From contig NZ_VRYE01000028.1 in assembly GCF_008041835.1 (NCBI RefSeq), positions 1-63,056 on the forward strand: 63,056 nt of DNA. Reading direction: 5' to 3'. This stretch comes from Ectopseudomonas mendocina (GTDB taxonomy: Bacteria > Pseudomonadota > Gammaproteobacteria > Pseudomonadales > Pseudomonadaceae). The position numbers and the translations under genes were made by a program. This document shows positions 41,199 to 49,590 of the stretch, piece after piece (the first letter of the stretch is position 1; every line of letters begins with the position of its first letter). The notes below the pieces were generated by a model, which worked only from the letters and a program-made list of their open reading frames with translations, ran no database searches and had not been told where the DNA came from.

Positions 41199-41924
41199 TC
41201 AATTCGTCAGCCACTGACCATAGGCTTCCACGTCGATCATGGGAACGGTTCCACTGAACTGGAGCTGGGCGATCAGCTTGAACAGAAACGCCGTGGCCGG
41301 CTTGTTTTCGTTGATGTAGCTGTAGTTTCCAGTGGCAGGGTCGTGAAAGAAGTGTCCATGGGCGGCGACGCAACCGACGTCAAGACGCCCATCGGCCAAC
41401 TCGGCTTTCAGTGCCTTATCCATCGAGGGTCCCAGGGCGGGACTCCATTCGCTCTCGAAGGTGAGCAGGCCGCCGAGTATCGGAATGAGCGGTTTGGCCG
41501 GATAAGTCCCACCGGCATGAGGGATAGGCAGGCTCGTGCGGTGCAACCTGCGCACGCTGGCCACCTTCTCCTGCGCATAAGCGACCAACGCGGCATCAGC
41601 GGTTTGCTTGGCCTCGAACACGGCATACACGCTTTCGGCAGGGATGATCGTCTCGTTCTCGTAGGTGAAAATGAACGGCGAGTACTGCCGGTCAAACACC
41701 ACGACGTCGATCTGCTGGCTGAAGTTTCCCAAGCTGTCCACCACGTGCGCCTTGGCCGCTTGGTATCGTTTGGGAAGATACGTGTCCAGCATGCTGATCC
41801 AGACGTTTTCACTGGCATCGCCTTTCGTGCCCGGATGCGCGAAGCTCTTGCGCACCACGGACAGGCGCTGCTGGATATCGTCATGCAACGACGACAGCAG
41901 TTGGGAAAGCGACCATTGAGACAT
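41199..41924 (-). CDS. nucC: CBASS effector nuclease NucC
   Basis: 241 residues, the exact length of the well-studied E. coli NucC as I recall it. Residues Asp73 (SQQIDVVVFD), Glu104 and Lys106 (YAVFEAK) form the restriction-endonuclease-type D-ExK active site at the same positions as in E. coli NucC. Other hallmarks are YLPKRYQAAKAHVVDSLGNF and RRLHRTSLPIPHAGGTYP. NucC trimers bind cyclic tri-AMP, pair into hexamers and degrade DNA, killing infected cells. It is the last gene of the type III CBASS operon, 36 bases after the CD-NTase gene. Confidence 0.94.
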   Translation of the reverse strand: MSQWSLSQLLSSLHDDIQQRLSVVRKSFAHPGTKGDASENVWISMLDTYLPKRYQAAKAHVVDSLGNFSQQIDVVVFDRQYSPFIFTYENETIIPAESVYAVFEAKQTADAALVAYAQEKVASVRRLHRTSLPIPHAGGTYPAKPLIPILGGLLTFESEWSPALGPSMDKALKAELADGRLDVGCVAAHGHFFHDPATGNYSYINENKPATAFLFKLIAQLQFSGTVPMIDVEAYGQWLTN

Positions 41925-41960
41925 GCTCTACCTCGATTGGATGGTGGGAGAACCGGGGAC

Positions 41961-42863
41961 TCAGGACAATGGAAACTTCGGTCCAAAAAGCGTGCGCCAG
42001 GCACGAAGCGCTTCAAGGTTACGTCCCCGCCGGCTATGGTCGATGGCAACTGCTGCGTCACGACTTGCTTGAGCCAGCAATTCCTGCGCTCGCTGCTTGC
42101 GTGCGGCGTCCATGTCGTTGCTGATCGCCGGACCCAGACCTGCAGGATCAGGCCACTCGTCGTGGACGCGGTCTGCGAGCGTGGCGAAGAACGACTGGAT
42201 CTCGCGATCGAACGAGCCTCCCCAGCCACCGTAGAGGCATTCCAGTGCCATGACCTCAATGAGGAAAGATGGCTTTACCGGCTTGTCAGTACCGTGCTTG
42301 GGATTGTTGTTCCAGTACTTCACCATGCGCACGAGACCCTTCCACTCGTTCCCGTAGGCCTGATGCGCCGCCGTTGCTTTCTCCTTGTGGATTTCAGGAT
42401 CCGTCTTGATCCATTTTCCGGAAGCCGAGTCGGGGATCTCATATTCGCTTCCCGTGTCGAATGCCGGCACGGCATCCACACTGACCACGCGGTAGTCAGT
42501 ATTGTCTTCAGCGTCGATGTGCACGCCGAAGTCAACGTTGATCGAACGCGCCTGCTTGCGGACGGCAGCAGCACCATACTTTTCGACCAACGCCGCATGA
42601 AAGTCATCCAGCACGACAGACGCGGCCTTGCCGTGATAGTGCTTCTCCGAATCCTTCAGCACGAAGAAGATGTCGATGTCTTTCAGAGGCTTGGTCTTTG
42701 TGTACCGCGCATAGGAGCCAGTCAAGAAGCTGCGGGCAATCCCGAACTTGGTCTGCAGGTAGTCCCGCACTTCATTCTGGCGCTGCGAGGCGTTCTTCTG
42801 TTCGCGCTCGTTGAGTTCAAGGCGCGATTTGAACTTCCGGAAAGCTTCATCGATCGATAGCAT
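41961..42863 (-). CDS. cdnC: CBASS cGAS/DncV-like nucleotidyltransferase
   Basis: 300 residues from the ATG at 42863, which overlaps the HORMA stop (ATGA) and has GGAGG ten bases upstream; a TTG start five codons earlier is less likely. The CD-NTase core is clear: GS motif [13 protein letters not shown] (Gly49-Ser50), metal-binding Asp62 and Asp64 in [10 protein letters not shown], third acidic residue Asp130 in [10 protein letters not shown]. The enzyme makes a cyclic oligonucleotide; with NucC as effector the product is probably cyclic tri-AMP. Clade C or D cannot be separated by eye; the symbol is provisional. Confidence 0.9.
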   Translation of the reverse strand: MLSIDEAFRKFKSRLELNEREQKNASQRQNEVRDYLQTKFGIARSFLTGSYARYTKTKPLKDIDIFFVLKDSEKHYHGKAASVVLDDFHAALVEKYGAAAVRKQARSINVDFGVHIDAEDNTDYRVVSVDAVPAFDTGSEYEIPDSASGKWIKTDPEIHKEKATAAHQAYGNEWKGLVRMVKYWNNNPKHGTDKPVKPSFLIEVMALECLYGGWGGSFDREIQSFFATLADRVHDEWPDPAGLGPAISNDMDAARKQRAQELLAQASRDAAVAIDHSRRGRNLEALRAWRTLFGPKFPLS

Positions 42864-43363
42864 CAGCGCTGCCTCCAATATCCGGCCTGCCCCGCTAGGC
42901 CACTGTGTTCGACGGTCGAGCCGAGGCTCTGCTTGACCATCCCATCGGTTGACCGGTAGCTACCCTTGCTCCAGCCGTCCACATCTGGACGTTCTGGCTT
43001 CGTGTCGAGCAAGAGCTTGTACTTGGCCTGCGAAGGCAGCAGTCCAGCCTTCTTGATCGCGTATTTCAATTGTTCGGTATCCGTCCAGAAGCTGCCGTCT
43101 TCATCCGACCAGCCGTACACGATGTCAATGTCCCATCGAGTGACTAGCTTGTCTGTCGCTGGGTCGTAGACCTCCAGGATGACTTTTCGCAGATCGCCAG
43201 TTCCGAGCCAGGTCTTGATCGCGCGCGTGTTGCTCTCCCATCGATCGGCGAAGTACTCGGGATCCAGACCACTGAGCCGAATGATGTCCTTGAGACTCTT
43301 GAGGATGTTGTCCGTCACATAGGTGACCGAATGCGTGTACGAGTAGGTGGCGACGGTACTCAT
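42863..43363 (-). CDS. cap7: CBASS HORMA-domain protein (Cap7)
   Basis: 166 residues from the ATG at 43363, overlapping the preceding stop (ATGA). [26 protein letters not shown] begins the bacterial HORMA fold; [27 protein letters not shown] and [25 protein letters not shown] fit the core and safety-belt region, ending GQAGYWRQR. Bacterial HORMA proteins bind a peptide of phage origin or a closure motif and then activate the CD-NTase; TRIP13-like ATPase reopens them. Gene order with cap6 and the CD-NTase gene supports the call. Confidence 0.85.
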   Translation of the reverse strand: MSTVATYSYTHSVTYVTDNILKSLKDIIRLSGLDPEYFADRWESNTRAIKTWLGTGDLRKVILEVYDPATDKLVTRWDIDIVYGWSDEDGSFWTDTEQLKYAIKKAGLLPSQAKYKLLLDTKPERPDVDGWSKGSYRSTDGMVKQSLGSTVEHSGLAGQAGYWRQR

Positions 43364-43830
43364 GACTTGAGGAACCCTCCAAGGTCGAGCGAAAGCGCCT
43401 GTGCACTGGCAGACCGTTCGTCGGTGGCGATGCCCTGGGTCATGTCCCTCGCAGTGATGCGTGTGCCGTGCTTTTTCAGAGACGCCTGAACCCAGGTGAG
43501 TTCGTCCTTCGGGCACGGCAGAGACACCGCCCAGTCGCCCTTCAGCGGTTCGAAACCCAGCGCGTCTTCGCTGGCATCGCTGCCATCGATGGCATCCTCG
43601 TCAAAAAGGCAGTAGATACGGGTTCGTGGCCCGTCACAGGTCGCCACGATGGGCGCCCCCTTGGGTGCCTGATCGGTGATCAGGCTAGCCGCTACTCCTG
43701 CTACCGCTTTGAGTTCCGTGCGAGCGGCACTCTCTTTACCCTGTGTGAGCAGCTCAACAATAGCGTCCCAGGTTTGCAACGCATCGCGATGCGGGCTGCT
43801 TCGGAACGTTCGACTGACGACAGTGGTCAT
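43360..43830 (-). CDS. cap8: Probable second HORMA protein (Cap8/HORMA3-like)
   Basis: 156 residues in ATGA overlaps with the genes on both sides. Segments [28 protein letters not shown] and [24 protein letters not shown] are regular but have no motif that proves a HORMA fold. The position between the TRIP13-like and HORMA genes matches the second HORMA (HORMA3) of two-HORMA type III CBASS operons such as that of P. aeruginosa ATCC 27853. It may supply the closure motif or act as a regulator. The family call rests mainly on gene order. Confidence 0.65.
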   Translation of the reverse strand: MTTVVSRTFRSSPHRDALQTWDAIVELLTQGKESAARTELKAVAGVAASLITDQAPKGAPIVATCDGPRTRIYCLFDEDAIDGSDASEDALGFEPLKGDWAVSLPCPKDELTWVQASLKKHGTRITARDMTQGIATDERSASAQALSLDLGGFLKS

Positions 43831-44741
43831 CGTTGCTTTCCTCCTTGAAGACGCGCTTGCTTGGCTTGGCCGATCGCACTGCGCAGATGATCGATCGACA
43901 ATTTATTGGGATCGACCGCCACATGGGGATCTGCGGCAAGCGCGTTTGCCACCACTTTACGGATGGCGCGGCCGTCCAGCCCCACGCATTCGCCGGCGCA
44001 AGCGTCGAACGGGGCCCCCGAGGCAATTTTGCCGATGTGCGGAAAGGTCTTGGCCAGCCCCTTCAAACACTCAATGAGTATCTGCTTGCATGCCTCTTTG
44101 CCCGGCAACGGCACCTCCATCACCATGTCGCAACGAGACATGAAGGCGCTGTCGACCGCTTGCGGGAAATTACTGGTGGCCACGAACAACAGATGGGGGT
44201 GTTGCTCGGCAAGGATGTCCAACTGAACCAGCACCGCGTCTGTCGCACGATGGACGTCGACGGGATTGGCCTCCAGGCTGAGCTTCGATCGGTCCGCTGC
44301 AAGGGTCTCGACTTCGTCGAGCAGCACGATGGTAGGCCCCACCGCGGCAGCTTCGGCAATCGATTGCGAGAAGAGTTCCGCCACTGCGCGCTGTGTCTTG
44401 CCCATCGCAGAGCTGGTCAGCGTATGAGGATCGACTTCAAGCAAACGAAACTTCCCCGAAGGGAACGATTCCGCCACACGGTGCGCCAGGCCGCGCGCCA
44501 ATGATGTCTTACCCGTTCCCGGTGGTCCCACCAGCAGAATCACACCATGCAGCGGCAACACCGTGCGGTCCACCTTGGGTCGTACCGTGAAGTTGACGAT
44601 CGCCTGAGAGAGCAGTTGCTTCTTGCGTGCCTCGTCCATCACGATGGAATCCCACAGCGCACCCAGCGAGGCGTCCGGCAGCTTCCAGCTTCGGTGGATG
44701 CCTTTCGGCAGGGATACATCCGTCGGGGGATTCTTAGTCAT
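43827..44741 (-). CDS. cap6: CBASS TRIP13/Pch2-like AAA+ ATPase (Cap6)
   Basis: 304 residues. AAA+ motifs: Walker A LVGPPGTGKTSLARGLAHR (about 70-88), Walker B TIVLLDEVETLA, sensor 1 LLFVATSNFPQAVD, arginine-finger region SAFMSRCDMVMEVPLPG, and a C-terminal lid with LDGRAIRKVVANAL. This is the Pch2/TRIP13 type that remodels HORMA proteins and keeps the CBASS off in uninfected cells. Its start is only 17 bases after the PIN-domain gene, so the toxin-antitoxin pair and CBASS seem to share one transcript. Confidence 0.92.
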   Translation of the reverse strand: MTKNPPTDVSLPKGIHRSWKLPDASLGALWDSIVMDEARKKQLLSQAIVNFTVRPKVDRTVLPLHGVILLVGPPGTGKTSLARGLAHRVAESFPSGKFRLLEVDPHTLTSSAMGKTQRAVAELFSQSIAEAAAVGPTIVLLDEVETLAADRSKLSLEANPVDVHRATDAVLVQLDILAEQHPHLLFVATSNFPQAVDSAFMSRCDMVMEVPLPGKEACKQILIECLKGLAKTFPHIGKIASGAPFDACAGECVGLDGRAIRKVVANALAADPHVAVDPNKLSIDHLRSAIGQAKQARLQGGKQR

Positions 44742-44758
44742 CCGTGTGTCTCAACAGG

Positions 44759-45334
44759 TCAGAGGATAGTGCGGTAGCCGGCAAGCACCTTGGTGGTCTG
44801 GACCAGGCCTTGGCGCAGCAAGATATCGAGATAGCGATCGACGTCGATCGTCGGGTTCCTCAGTTGGGCGCGCTGGCGCTGTGCGGCCGAGACGACTGCA
44901 GCCGCATCCAGATCCAGCAAGTTGTCCACGAACTCATCCGGATGCTGCGATTCGACGCCGTAGGGCGCCAGCAGCTCATTCGGGAAATCTCGCTGGTTGA
45001 ATGTCACGATCACACTCGCCCCACAGCGAATGGCGGCGGCCAGCACGTGGCGGTCGTCCGGATCTGGCAAGGTCAGACCGGCCGCGAGCGATTCGTACCC
45101 TTCTACCAATCCATCGGGGATGGCACGATCCATCAGGTCAGACGTTCGGTCAACTTGCGCCCTGGTGAGATCGGGCCGATTGATCAGCAGGTTGCGTTTC
45201 CACTCCTCGTGAATGGTTTGGCTCCAACGCGCTCGGAACCGACCGGACAGCCCCAGCCACATCAGGAAGTCCCGCAGCGGAGCGGGATAGAGAACGCATG
45301 CGTCGTAGACGGCCGTGAAGGGGGAATGCCTCAT
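44759..45334 (-). CDS. PIN-domain toxin
   Basis: 191 residues starting in an ATGA overlap with the antitoxin gene. Acidic residues expected in the PIN active site: Asp11 (AVYDACVLYP), Glu43/44 (IHEEW), Asp91/93/94 (LPDPDDRHVLAAAI) and Asp116 (TFNQRDFP). It is of the larger PIN_3-like group rather than classic VapC (about 130 residues). PIN toxins cleave RNA. It is preceded by a helix-turn-helix antitoxin and followed after 17 bases by cap6, hence a likely part of the CBASS transcript. Confidence 0.85.
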   Translation of the reverse strand: MRHSPFTAVYDACVLYPAPLRDFLMWLGLSGRFRARWSQTIHEEWKRNLLINRPDLTRAQVDRTSDLMDRAIPDGLVEGYESLAAGLTLPDPDDRHVLAAAIRCGASVIVTFNQRDFPNELLAPYGVESQHPDEFVDNLLDLDAAAVVSAAQRQRAQLRNPTIDVDRYLDILLRQGLVQTTKVLAGYRTIL

Positions 45335-45798
45335 TCGTACCCCATTCCCAACTCTTGCGACTGCTGTGTGAGTTCAGCCATCGCCTGCTCGCTGGCGCGC
45401 TCACGCGCCTCCTTGTACTGCATCAGGTCGGCAAACCTCACCCGGCGGTGCTTGCCAGTCCGATGAAACGCCAACACCCCATCTTCGAGCAGCTTGACGA
45501 AATGCGGACGGGACACGTTGAGCAGGTCCGCGGCCTCCTGTGTTGTCAGCTCGGCATGGACAGGCACCACCTTCACAGCATTGCCGTCGGCCAGTTCGGC
45601 CAAGATGTCCACCAACAAACGCAAAGCCGAGGTCGGCAGCTCGACTTGGTGTGCCTGCTTCTGGTCATCGAAAATCTGGATGTGCTGAGTTTCAAACTGC
45701 GTCGCGAGGTAGGCAGCCAAGGCGCGTTGCCCCTGCACGGCTGCCTTCACCTCACCCTCGGCGGGCAGAGTCATCTTGGATTGGGCAGTAACGGTCAT
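45331..45798 (-). CDS. Helix-turn-helix antitoxin, excisionase-like
   Basis: 155 residues from the ATG at 45798, with AGGAGAT seven to eight bases upstream; a longer upstream frame has no ribosome binding site. The C-terminal half LTTQEAADLLNVSRPHFVKLLEDGVLAFHRTGKHRRVRFADLMQY is an HTH_17/excisionase-type DNA-binding domain. The N-terminal half (VQGQRALAAYLATQF, HQVELPTSALRLLVDILAELADG) likely binds the PIN toxin. It heads the operon and is expected to repress it, which would place CBASS under antitoxin control. Confidence 0.82.
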   Translation of the reverse strand: MTVTAQSKMTLPAEGEVKAAVQGQRALAAYLATQFETQHIQIFDDQKQAHQVELPTSALRLLVDILAELADGNAVKVVPVHAELTTQEAADLLNVSRPHFVKLLEDGVLAFHRTGKHRRVRFADLMQYKEARERASEQAMAELTQQSQELGMGYE

Positions 45799-45865
45799 GG
45801 GTATCTCCTGGGCGAAAACGGGTTGCGAGTCGTATCTTAGTCGAAATAAACGAAAAGCGCACTCA

Positions 45866-46441
45866 ACAACCACCGACTGAAGTCGGTGGGTTAGTGACTT
45901 ACGGACTGAAAGTCCGGATACGCGTCGACTGAACGACGCGTCGGATCAGTCAGGCTCCATCCTGAAATTATCATTCGGGCTCGGCTCAAAATGATGCTCC
46001 AGATACTGCTTGATCATCTCTTCCGTCATCTGCCCAACCGTCGCGCAAAAGTACCCGCGAGCCCAAAAATGCTGCCCCCAATAGCGCTTTTTCAGATGGG
46101 GAAACTCCTCGAAAAGCTTGCTCGCCGTACGCCCCTTGATCCGCCTCATGATCTCACTCGGCGCCAAATTCGGCGGACTGCTCACCAGAATATGCACGTG
46201 ATCCTTGCTCACCACACCGTTCACAATCCGAATTTCAAATGCTTCGCACGTCTGTCTCACCAGCTCTCGCACTCGCTCAGCAACCTCACCGCTGAGCACC
46301 TTGTATCGGTACTTAGTCACCCAAACAAAGTGATACTCGATCTGGTAGACCGTATGACTGCCGTATCTGTAATCCATGCGCTTGCCCTCCAGCCCCGCAT
46401 GGTGGCGCTAAAGCTCACCGGCTGAAAGCCGGTGGTTTTAA
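45866..46441 (-). mobile_element. IS200/IS605-type insertion sequence (tnpA only)
   Basis: A single tnpA gene is bounded by subterminal hairpins, CCACCGACT-GA-AGTCGGTGG (45870-45889) and CACCGGCT-GAA-AGCCGGTG (46416-46434), as expected for IS200-type elements that move as single strands. An additional hairpin CGGACTGAAAGTCCG lies near 45901. There are no inverted terminal repeats. The ends given are approximate. Confidence 0.82.
45946..46377 (-). CDS. tnpA: IS200/IS605 family transposase TnpA
   Basis: 143 residues, complete. MDYRYGSHTVYQIEYHFVWVTKYRYKVL opens the Y1 transposase fold; the HUH motif is HVHILV (in VSKDHVHILVSSPP, about 66-71) and the catalytic Tyr is in QMTEEMIKQYLEHH. The enzyme cuts and joins single-stranded element ends at the flanking hairpins. 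It sits between the toxin-antitoxin/CBASS operon and the T4SS operon, and reads away from the T4SS genes. Confidence 0.93.
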   Translation of the reverse strand: MDYRYGSHTVYQIEYHFVWVTKYRYKVLSGEVAERVRELVRQTCEAFEIRIVNGVVSKDHVHILVSSPPNLAPSEIMRRIKGRTASKLFEEFPHLKKRYWGQHFWARGYFCATVGQMTEEMIKQYLEHHFEPSPNDNFRMEPD

Positions 46442-46530
46442 CCTTTCGATGGAAAATAAACGAAACGGGGCACCGATCCCGACCGTTCGGCCGCCGTCAT
46501 TCGCCTCCGCTTCAATAGGGGAACGAGCCA

Positions 46531-46555
46531 GTTCGGATTGTTTGCGGCCTAAAAC
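46531..46555 (+). promoter_or_regulatory. TTGTTTG motif before the T4SS operon
   Basis: TTCGGATTGTTTGCGGCC at 46532-46549; the TTGTTTG core is 68 bases before the RAQPRD start codon. CTAAAA follows as a possible -10. Confidence 0.5.
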
Positions 46556-46605
46556 ACCGCTGATCTCCAGGATCTGGCCATTGCTGATCACACAGGAATG
46601 GCGCG

Positions 46606-46986
46606 ATGTTGGCTCCGATCTGGCTGCGCGCCGCGCATCGCGGCGTGCCCACTTTTCTCGTGACGGCCCTCCTGCTGGGCCAGTCCCCGATGGCGTCGGC
46701 CGAGCCCCCCGCGCAGCGCCAGGAATTGGTCGCCGCGCTGCGCCAACTCGACGCGCTGGAGCGCACCGTCGCCGACAGCGCCGCGCATGCTCCCGTCCAG
46801 CCGGGCGAGCGCTACCACTTCGATTACCCGCGGCTGCTGGCTGACCTAGCGCGCGTGCGCGCCGGCATCCAGGCCCACCTCTCGCCTTCGCGTGCCCAGC
46901 CGCGCGACCCCTCCGAACTGGCCGGCGACTACCGCACCGAGCGGACCGTCGAGCCATCGCCGACGACCGCGGAGGCCAAGCCATGA
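46606..46986 (+). CDS. RAQPRD-family ICE protein
   Basis: 126 residues. A signal peptide (VPTFLVTALLLGQSPMASA) is followed by a helical mature part and the family-naming motif RAQPRD at about residues 101-106 (PSRAQPRDPSELAGDYR). This is the periplasmic RAQPRD family (TIGR01690) that opens the MPF-G T4SS operon of these elements. Function unknown. It overlaps the next gene (ATGA). Confidence 0.92.
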   Translation: MLAPIWLRAAHRGVPTFLVTALLLGQSPMASAEPPAQRQELVAALRQLDALERTVADSAAHAPVQPGERYHFDYPRLLADLARVRAGIQAHLSPSRAQPRDPSELAGDYRTERTVEPSPTTAEAKP

Positions 46987-47216
46987 ATGGCGCCCAGGTC
47001 TCGGCATTTCAAGCCAACAGCGGCATCGCCCCTTCCGCGATGGCGACCGTTCTGGTCGGCGTCGTGTTCGCGGTCCTGCTCGTCTGGGGCGTCTGGGCCA
47101 TCCGAACGGCCTACGTGGGGTGGTCCGAAAGCCGCCTCAACCAGCGCCAGTTCCTCGGTGTTTGCATCCGCTTCGTCGCGATGTACCTCGTGCTGAGTTT
47201 CTTCCTCCTCTCCTGA
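46983..47216 (+). CDS. TIGR03758 small membrane protein
   Basis: 77 residues with two membrane helices (about 19-42 and 60-76): MNGAQVSAFQANSGIAPSAM then VLVGVVFAVLLVWGVWAI. It matches TIGR03758 (PFL_4701-like). Size and two-helix layout resemble a pilin-like or TraA-type subunit of the transfer pilus, which is an inference. Eleven bases before the next gene. Confidence 0.88.
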   Translation: MNGAQVSAFQANSGIAPSAMATVLVGVVFAVLLVWGVWAIRTAYVGWSESRLNQRQFLGVCIRFVAMYLVLSFFLLS

Positions 47217-47226
47217 CCTGAAAGGC

Positions 47227-47592
47227 ATGACCATGCAAAACCGCATCCTCACTTCCCGTTTTGTCCAGCGCGCCGCCGTGGCCCTGGGCGCCGCCACGCT
47301 GCCCGCGCTGTCGTTCGCACAGGGGCTGCCGCAATTGGAGAACCCGACCCGCGGCACGGGCAACGGCATCATGGAAACGATCAGGAACTACGGCTACGAC
47401 ATCATCATGCTCGTGGCCCTGCTGGTGGTGGCGTCGATGTTCATCGGTGTGTGCTACCACGCCTACGGGACCTACGCGGAAATCCACACCGGCCGCAAGA
47501 CGTGGGGCCAGTTCGGCCTCACGGTCGCCATCGGCGCCGTCCTGCTCGTGATCGGCATCTGGCTGCTCACCGAAGCCACCGGCATCCTGTAA
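47227..47592 (+). CDS. TIGR03745 membrane protein, pilin-like
   Basis: 121 residues (119 from an alternative ATG at 47233). A signal peptide (ALGAATLPALSFAQG) precedes GLPQLENPTRGTGNGIMETIRNYGYDI and two membrane helices (about 57-80 and 95-115). It matches TIGR03745 (PFL_4702-like). Small size, signal peptide and two helices are typical of conjugative pilins, so it is the leading pilin candidate together with the TIGR03758 protein. Confidence 0.88.
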   Translation: MTMQNRILTSRFVQRAAVALGAATLPALSFAQGLPQLENPTRGTGNGIMETIRNYGYDIIMLVALLVVASMFIGVCYHAYGTYAEIHTGRKTWGQFGLTVAIGAVLLVIGIWLLTEATGIL

Positions 47593-47603
47593 GCGAGGCT
47601 GGT

Positions 47604-48002
47604 ATGTCCGAGCAGCAGCACGTCCGTGCTGACGGGACGGTCACGTTCCTTCCGCACCGGCTCAATCGACATCCCGTTGTGGTGCGCGGTCTCACCGCCG
47701 ACGAGTTGTGGATCTGCTGCGGCCTGTCCGGCGCCGCCGGTCTGCTGGTCGGCGCACCGCTGTCGTGGGTGTTCCGCACGATCGCGCTAGCACCCACGTT
47801 CGTCGTCCTGGGCGTGGCCTTCGGCGTGTTCATCGGCGGCGGCATTCTTCGCCGCCTCAAGCGCGGGCGTCCCGACACCTGGCTGTATCGGCAACTGCAA
47901 TGGCGCATTGCCACACGCCATCCGCTGATGGCGGGCTGGGTAGGCGGCCATGTGCTGATCTCGCGCTCCGGCTTCTGGACCACCCGAAGGAGCGCACGAT
48001 GA
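47604..48002 (+). CDS. TIGR03750 TraL-like membrane protein
   Basis: 132 residues, no signal peptide, starting MSEQQHVRADGTVTFLPHRL. Two membrane helices (about 35-52 and 58-80) follow RHPVVVRGLTADELWI. It matches TIGR03750, comparable to TraL/VirB3, which links the pilus assembly ATPase to the membrane. Its stop overlaps the next start (ATGA). Confidence 0.88.
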   Translation: MSEQQHVRADGTVTFLPHRLNRHPVVVRGLTADELWICCGLSGAAGLLVGAPLSWVFRTIALAPTFVVLGVAFGVFIGGGILRRLKRGRPDTWLYRQLQWRIATRHPLMAGWVGGHVLISRSGFWTTRRSAR

Positions 48003-48688
48003 GCCGCTTCAAGAACGAGATCACCCACCTGCAGGCGCACATCAAGACGCTTCGCCTGGGTGCTGGCGCCCTGATCATCGTCGCCCTGGTCATGGGTGGC
48101 GGCTGGTGGAGCGCTCCCCGCGATCTGACCATCCACGTTCCGCCTGACCTGCGCTCCGGCAGTACCAGGAAGTGGTGGGAAGTGCCGCCCGAATCGGTCT
48201 ATGCGTTCACGTTCTACGTGTTCCAGACGCTCAACCGCTGGCCGACGAATGGCGAAGAGGACTACGCGCGCAACCTCCACACGCTCTCGCCGTACCTCAC
48301 CCCATCCTGCCAGGCCTTCCTGCGCGCGGACTACGACTACCGCCGCAGCACGGGCGAGTTGCGCCAGCGCGTGCGCGGCATCTACGAAATCCCCGGCCGC
48401 GGCTACGGCGACGACCCCACGGCCCGCGTGCGCGTGGTTTCCGACCGCGACTGGGTAGTGACGCTGGACATCACCGCCGACGAGTACTACGGCGCCGAGC
48501 AAGTCAAGCGCGCTCTGGTGCGCTATCCCGTGAAGGTCACGCGGGTGGACGTCGATCCTGCCCGCAACCCGTTCGGCCTGGCGCTCGACTGCTATGAGGG
48601 CGCGCCCCAGCGCATCAGCACGCCGGAGCCGACGCGCCCGGCGTCTGGTGGCCTGTCTCCGCAAGCGCCCCAAGGAGAAACCCCATGA
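47999..48688 (+). CDS. TIGR03746 TraE/VirB8-like protein
   Basis: 229 residues. One N-terminal membrane helix (about 22-38, GAGALIIVALVMGGGWW) is followed by a periplasmic domain with WEVPPESVYAFTFYVFQTLNRWPTNGEEDYA and RVRVVSDRDWVVTLDITADEYYGAEQVKRAL. This matches TIGR03746 (PFL_4703-like), the counterpart of TraE/VirB8, a scaffold of the inner-membrane platform. Confidence 0.9.
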   Translation: MSRFKNEITHLQAHIKTLRLGAGALIIVALVMGGGWWSAPRDLTIHVPPDLRSGSTRKWWEVPPESVYAFTFYVFQTLNRWPTNGEEDYARNLHTLSPYLTPSCQAFLRADYDYRRSTGELRQRVRGIYEIPGRGYGDDPTARVRVVSDRDWVVTLDITADEYYGAEQVKRALVRYPVKVTRVDVDPARNPFGLALDCYEGAPQRISTPEPTRPASGGLSPQAPQGETP

Positions 48689-49590
48689 AGCATCCTGTAC
48701 TCACGCTGCTGGGGCTGTTGGCCGTGGCCGCGGCTCCTGCTGTCCAGGCGGTGGAGATCCTGCGCTGGGAACGTATGCCGTTGGCGGTGCCGCTGAAGGT
48801 CGGCCAGGAGCGTATCGTGTTCATCGACCGCAACGTCCGCGTGGGCGTACCCTCGGGCGTCGGCGAGCGCCTACGGGTGCAGAGCGCGGGCGGCGCGGTG
48901 TACCTGCGCGCCAGCGAGCCGATCGAGCCCACGCGGCTGCAATTGCAGGACGCCGACACGGGCGCGCTGATCCTGCTGGACATTGCGGCGGAGCCAGCCA
49001 AGGACGGCGAAGCCGAGCTGGAACCAGTGCGCATCGTCGAGGGCAACAGCACCCCGGCGCGCTATGGCGATCAGCCCGGCGATGACAACGAAGCTCCGGC
49101 GCGCGCCCAGGACCAGGCAGGTGCGCGGGCGGCGCGACGCGAGACCCCGGTGCCGGTTGTCCTGACGCGCTTCGCCGCGCAGAACCTCTACGCTCCGCTG
49201 CGCACTGTGGAGCCGTTGCCCGGCGTCATGCGGGTGAACCTGCGTCGTGACCTCGACCTCGGCACGCTGATGCCGACGCTGCCCGTGCGCGCGGTCGCGC
49301 TCGCGTCGTGGCGTCTGGAAGACCAGTGGGTCACTGCCGTGCGACTGACCAACAACAGCAGCGGCTGGATCACTCTCGATCCGCGCATCCTGCAAGGCGA
49401 TTTCCTCACCGCCACCTTCCAACACGAGGCACTTGGCCCGCGTGGCACGCCCGAGGACACGACCGTCCTGTACCTGGTGACGCGCGGGCGCGGCCTGGCG
49501 CAATCGCTGCTACCGGCGATCAACCGCTTCGACCCGGCCGTGCATCTCCCGCAACCGGAAGACCGCAAGGAGGCCCGCCATGCGCAGTAA
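48685..49590 (+). CDS. TIGR03749 TraK/VirB9-like protein
   Basis: 301 residues with a signal peptide (LTLLGLLAVAAAPAVQAVE). Mature segments VEILRWERMPLAVPLKVGQERIVFIDRNVRVG and LTRFAAQNLYAPLRTVEPLPGVMRVNL match TIGR03749 (PFL_4704-like), counterpart of TraK/VirB9, which forms the outer-membrane core complex with TraV- and TraB-like proteins encoded next. It overlaps both neighbours by a few bases. Confidence 0.9.
   Translation: MKHPVLTLLGLLAVAAAPAVQAVEILRWERMPLAVPLKVGQERIVFIDRNVRVGVPSGVGERLRVQSAGGAVYLRASEPIEPTRLQLQDADTGALILLDIAAEPAKDGEAELEPVRIVEGNSTPARYGDQPGDDNEAPARAQDQAGARAARRETPVPVVLTRFAAQNLYAPLRTVEPLPGVMRVNLRRDLDLGTLMPTLPVRAVALASWRLEDQWVTAVRLTNNSSGWITLDPRILQGDFLTATFQHEALGPRGTPEDTTVLYLVTRGRGLAQSLLPAINRFDPAVHLPQPEDRKEARHAQ

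Noticed and set aside
44759..45334. PIN gene as part of the CBASS signalling chain
   Set aside because: It pairs with its own HTH antitoxin by an ATGA overlap, and NucC already fills the effector role; only shared transcription is proposed.
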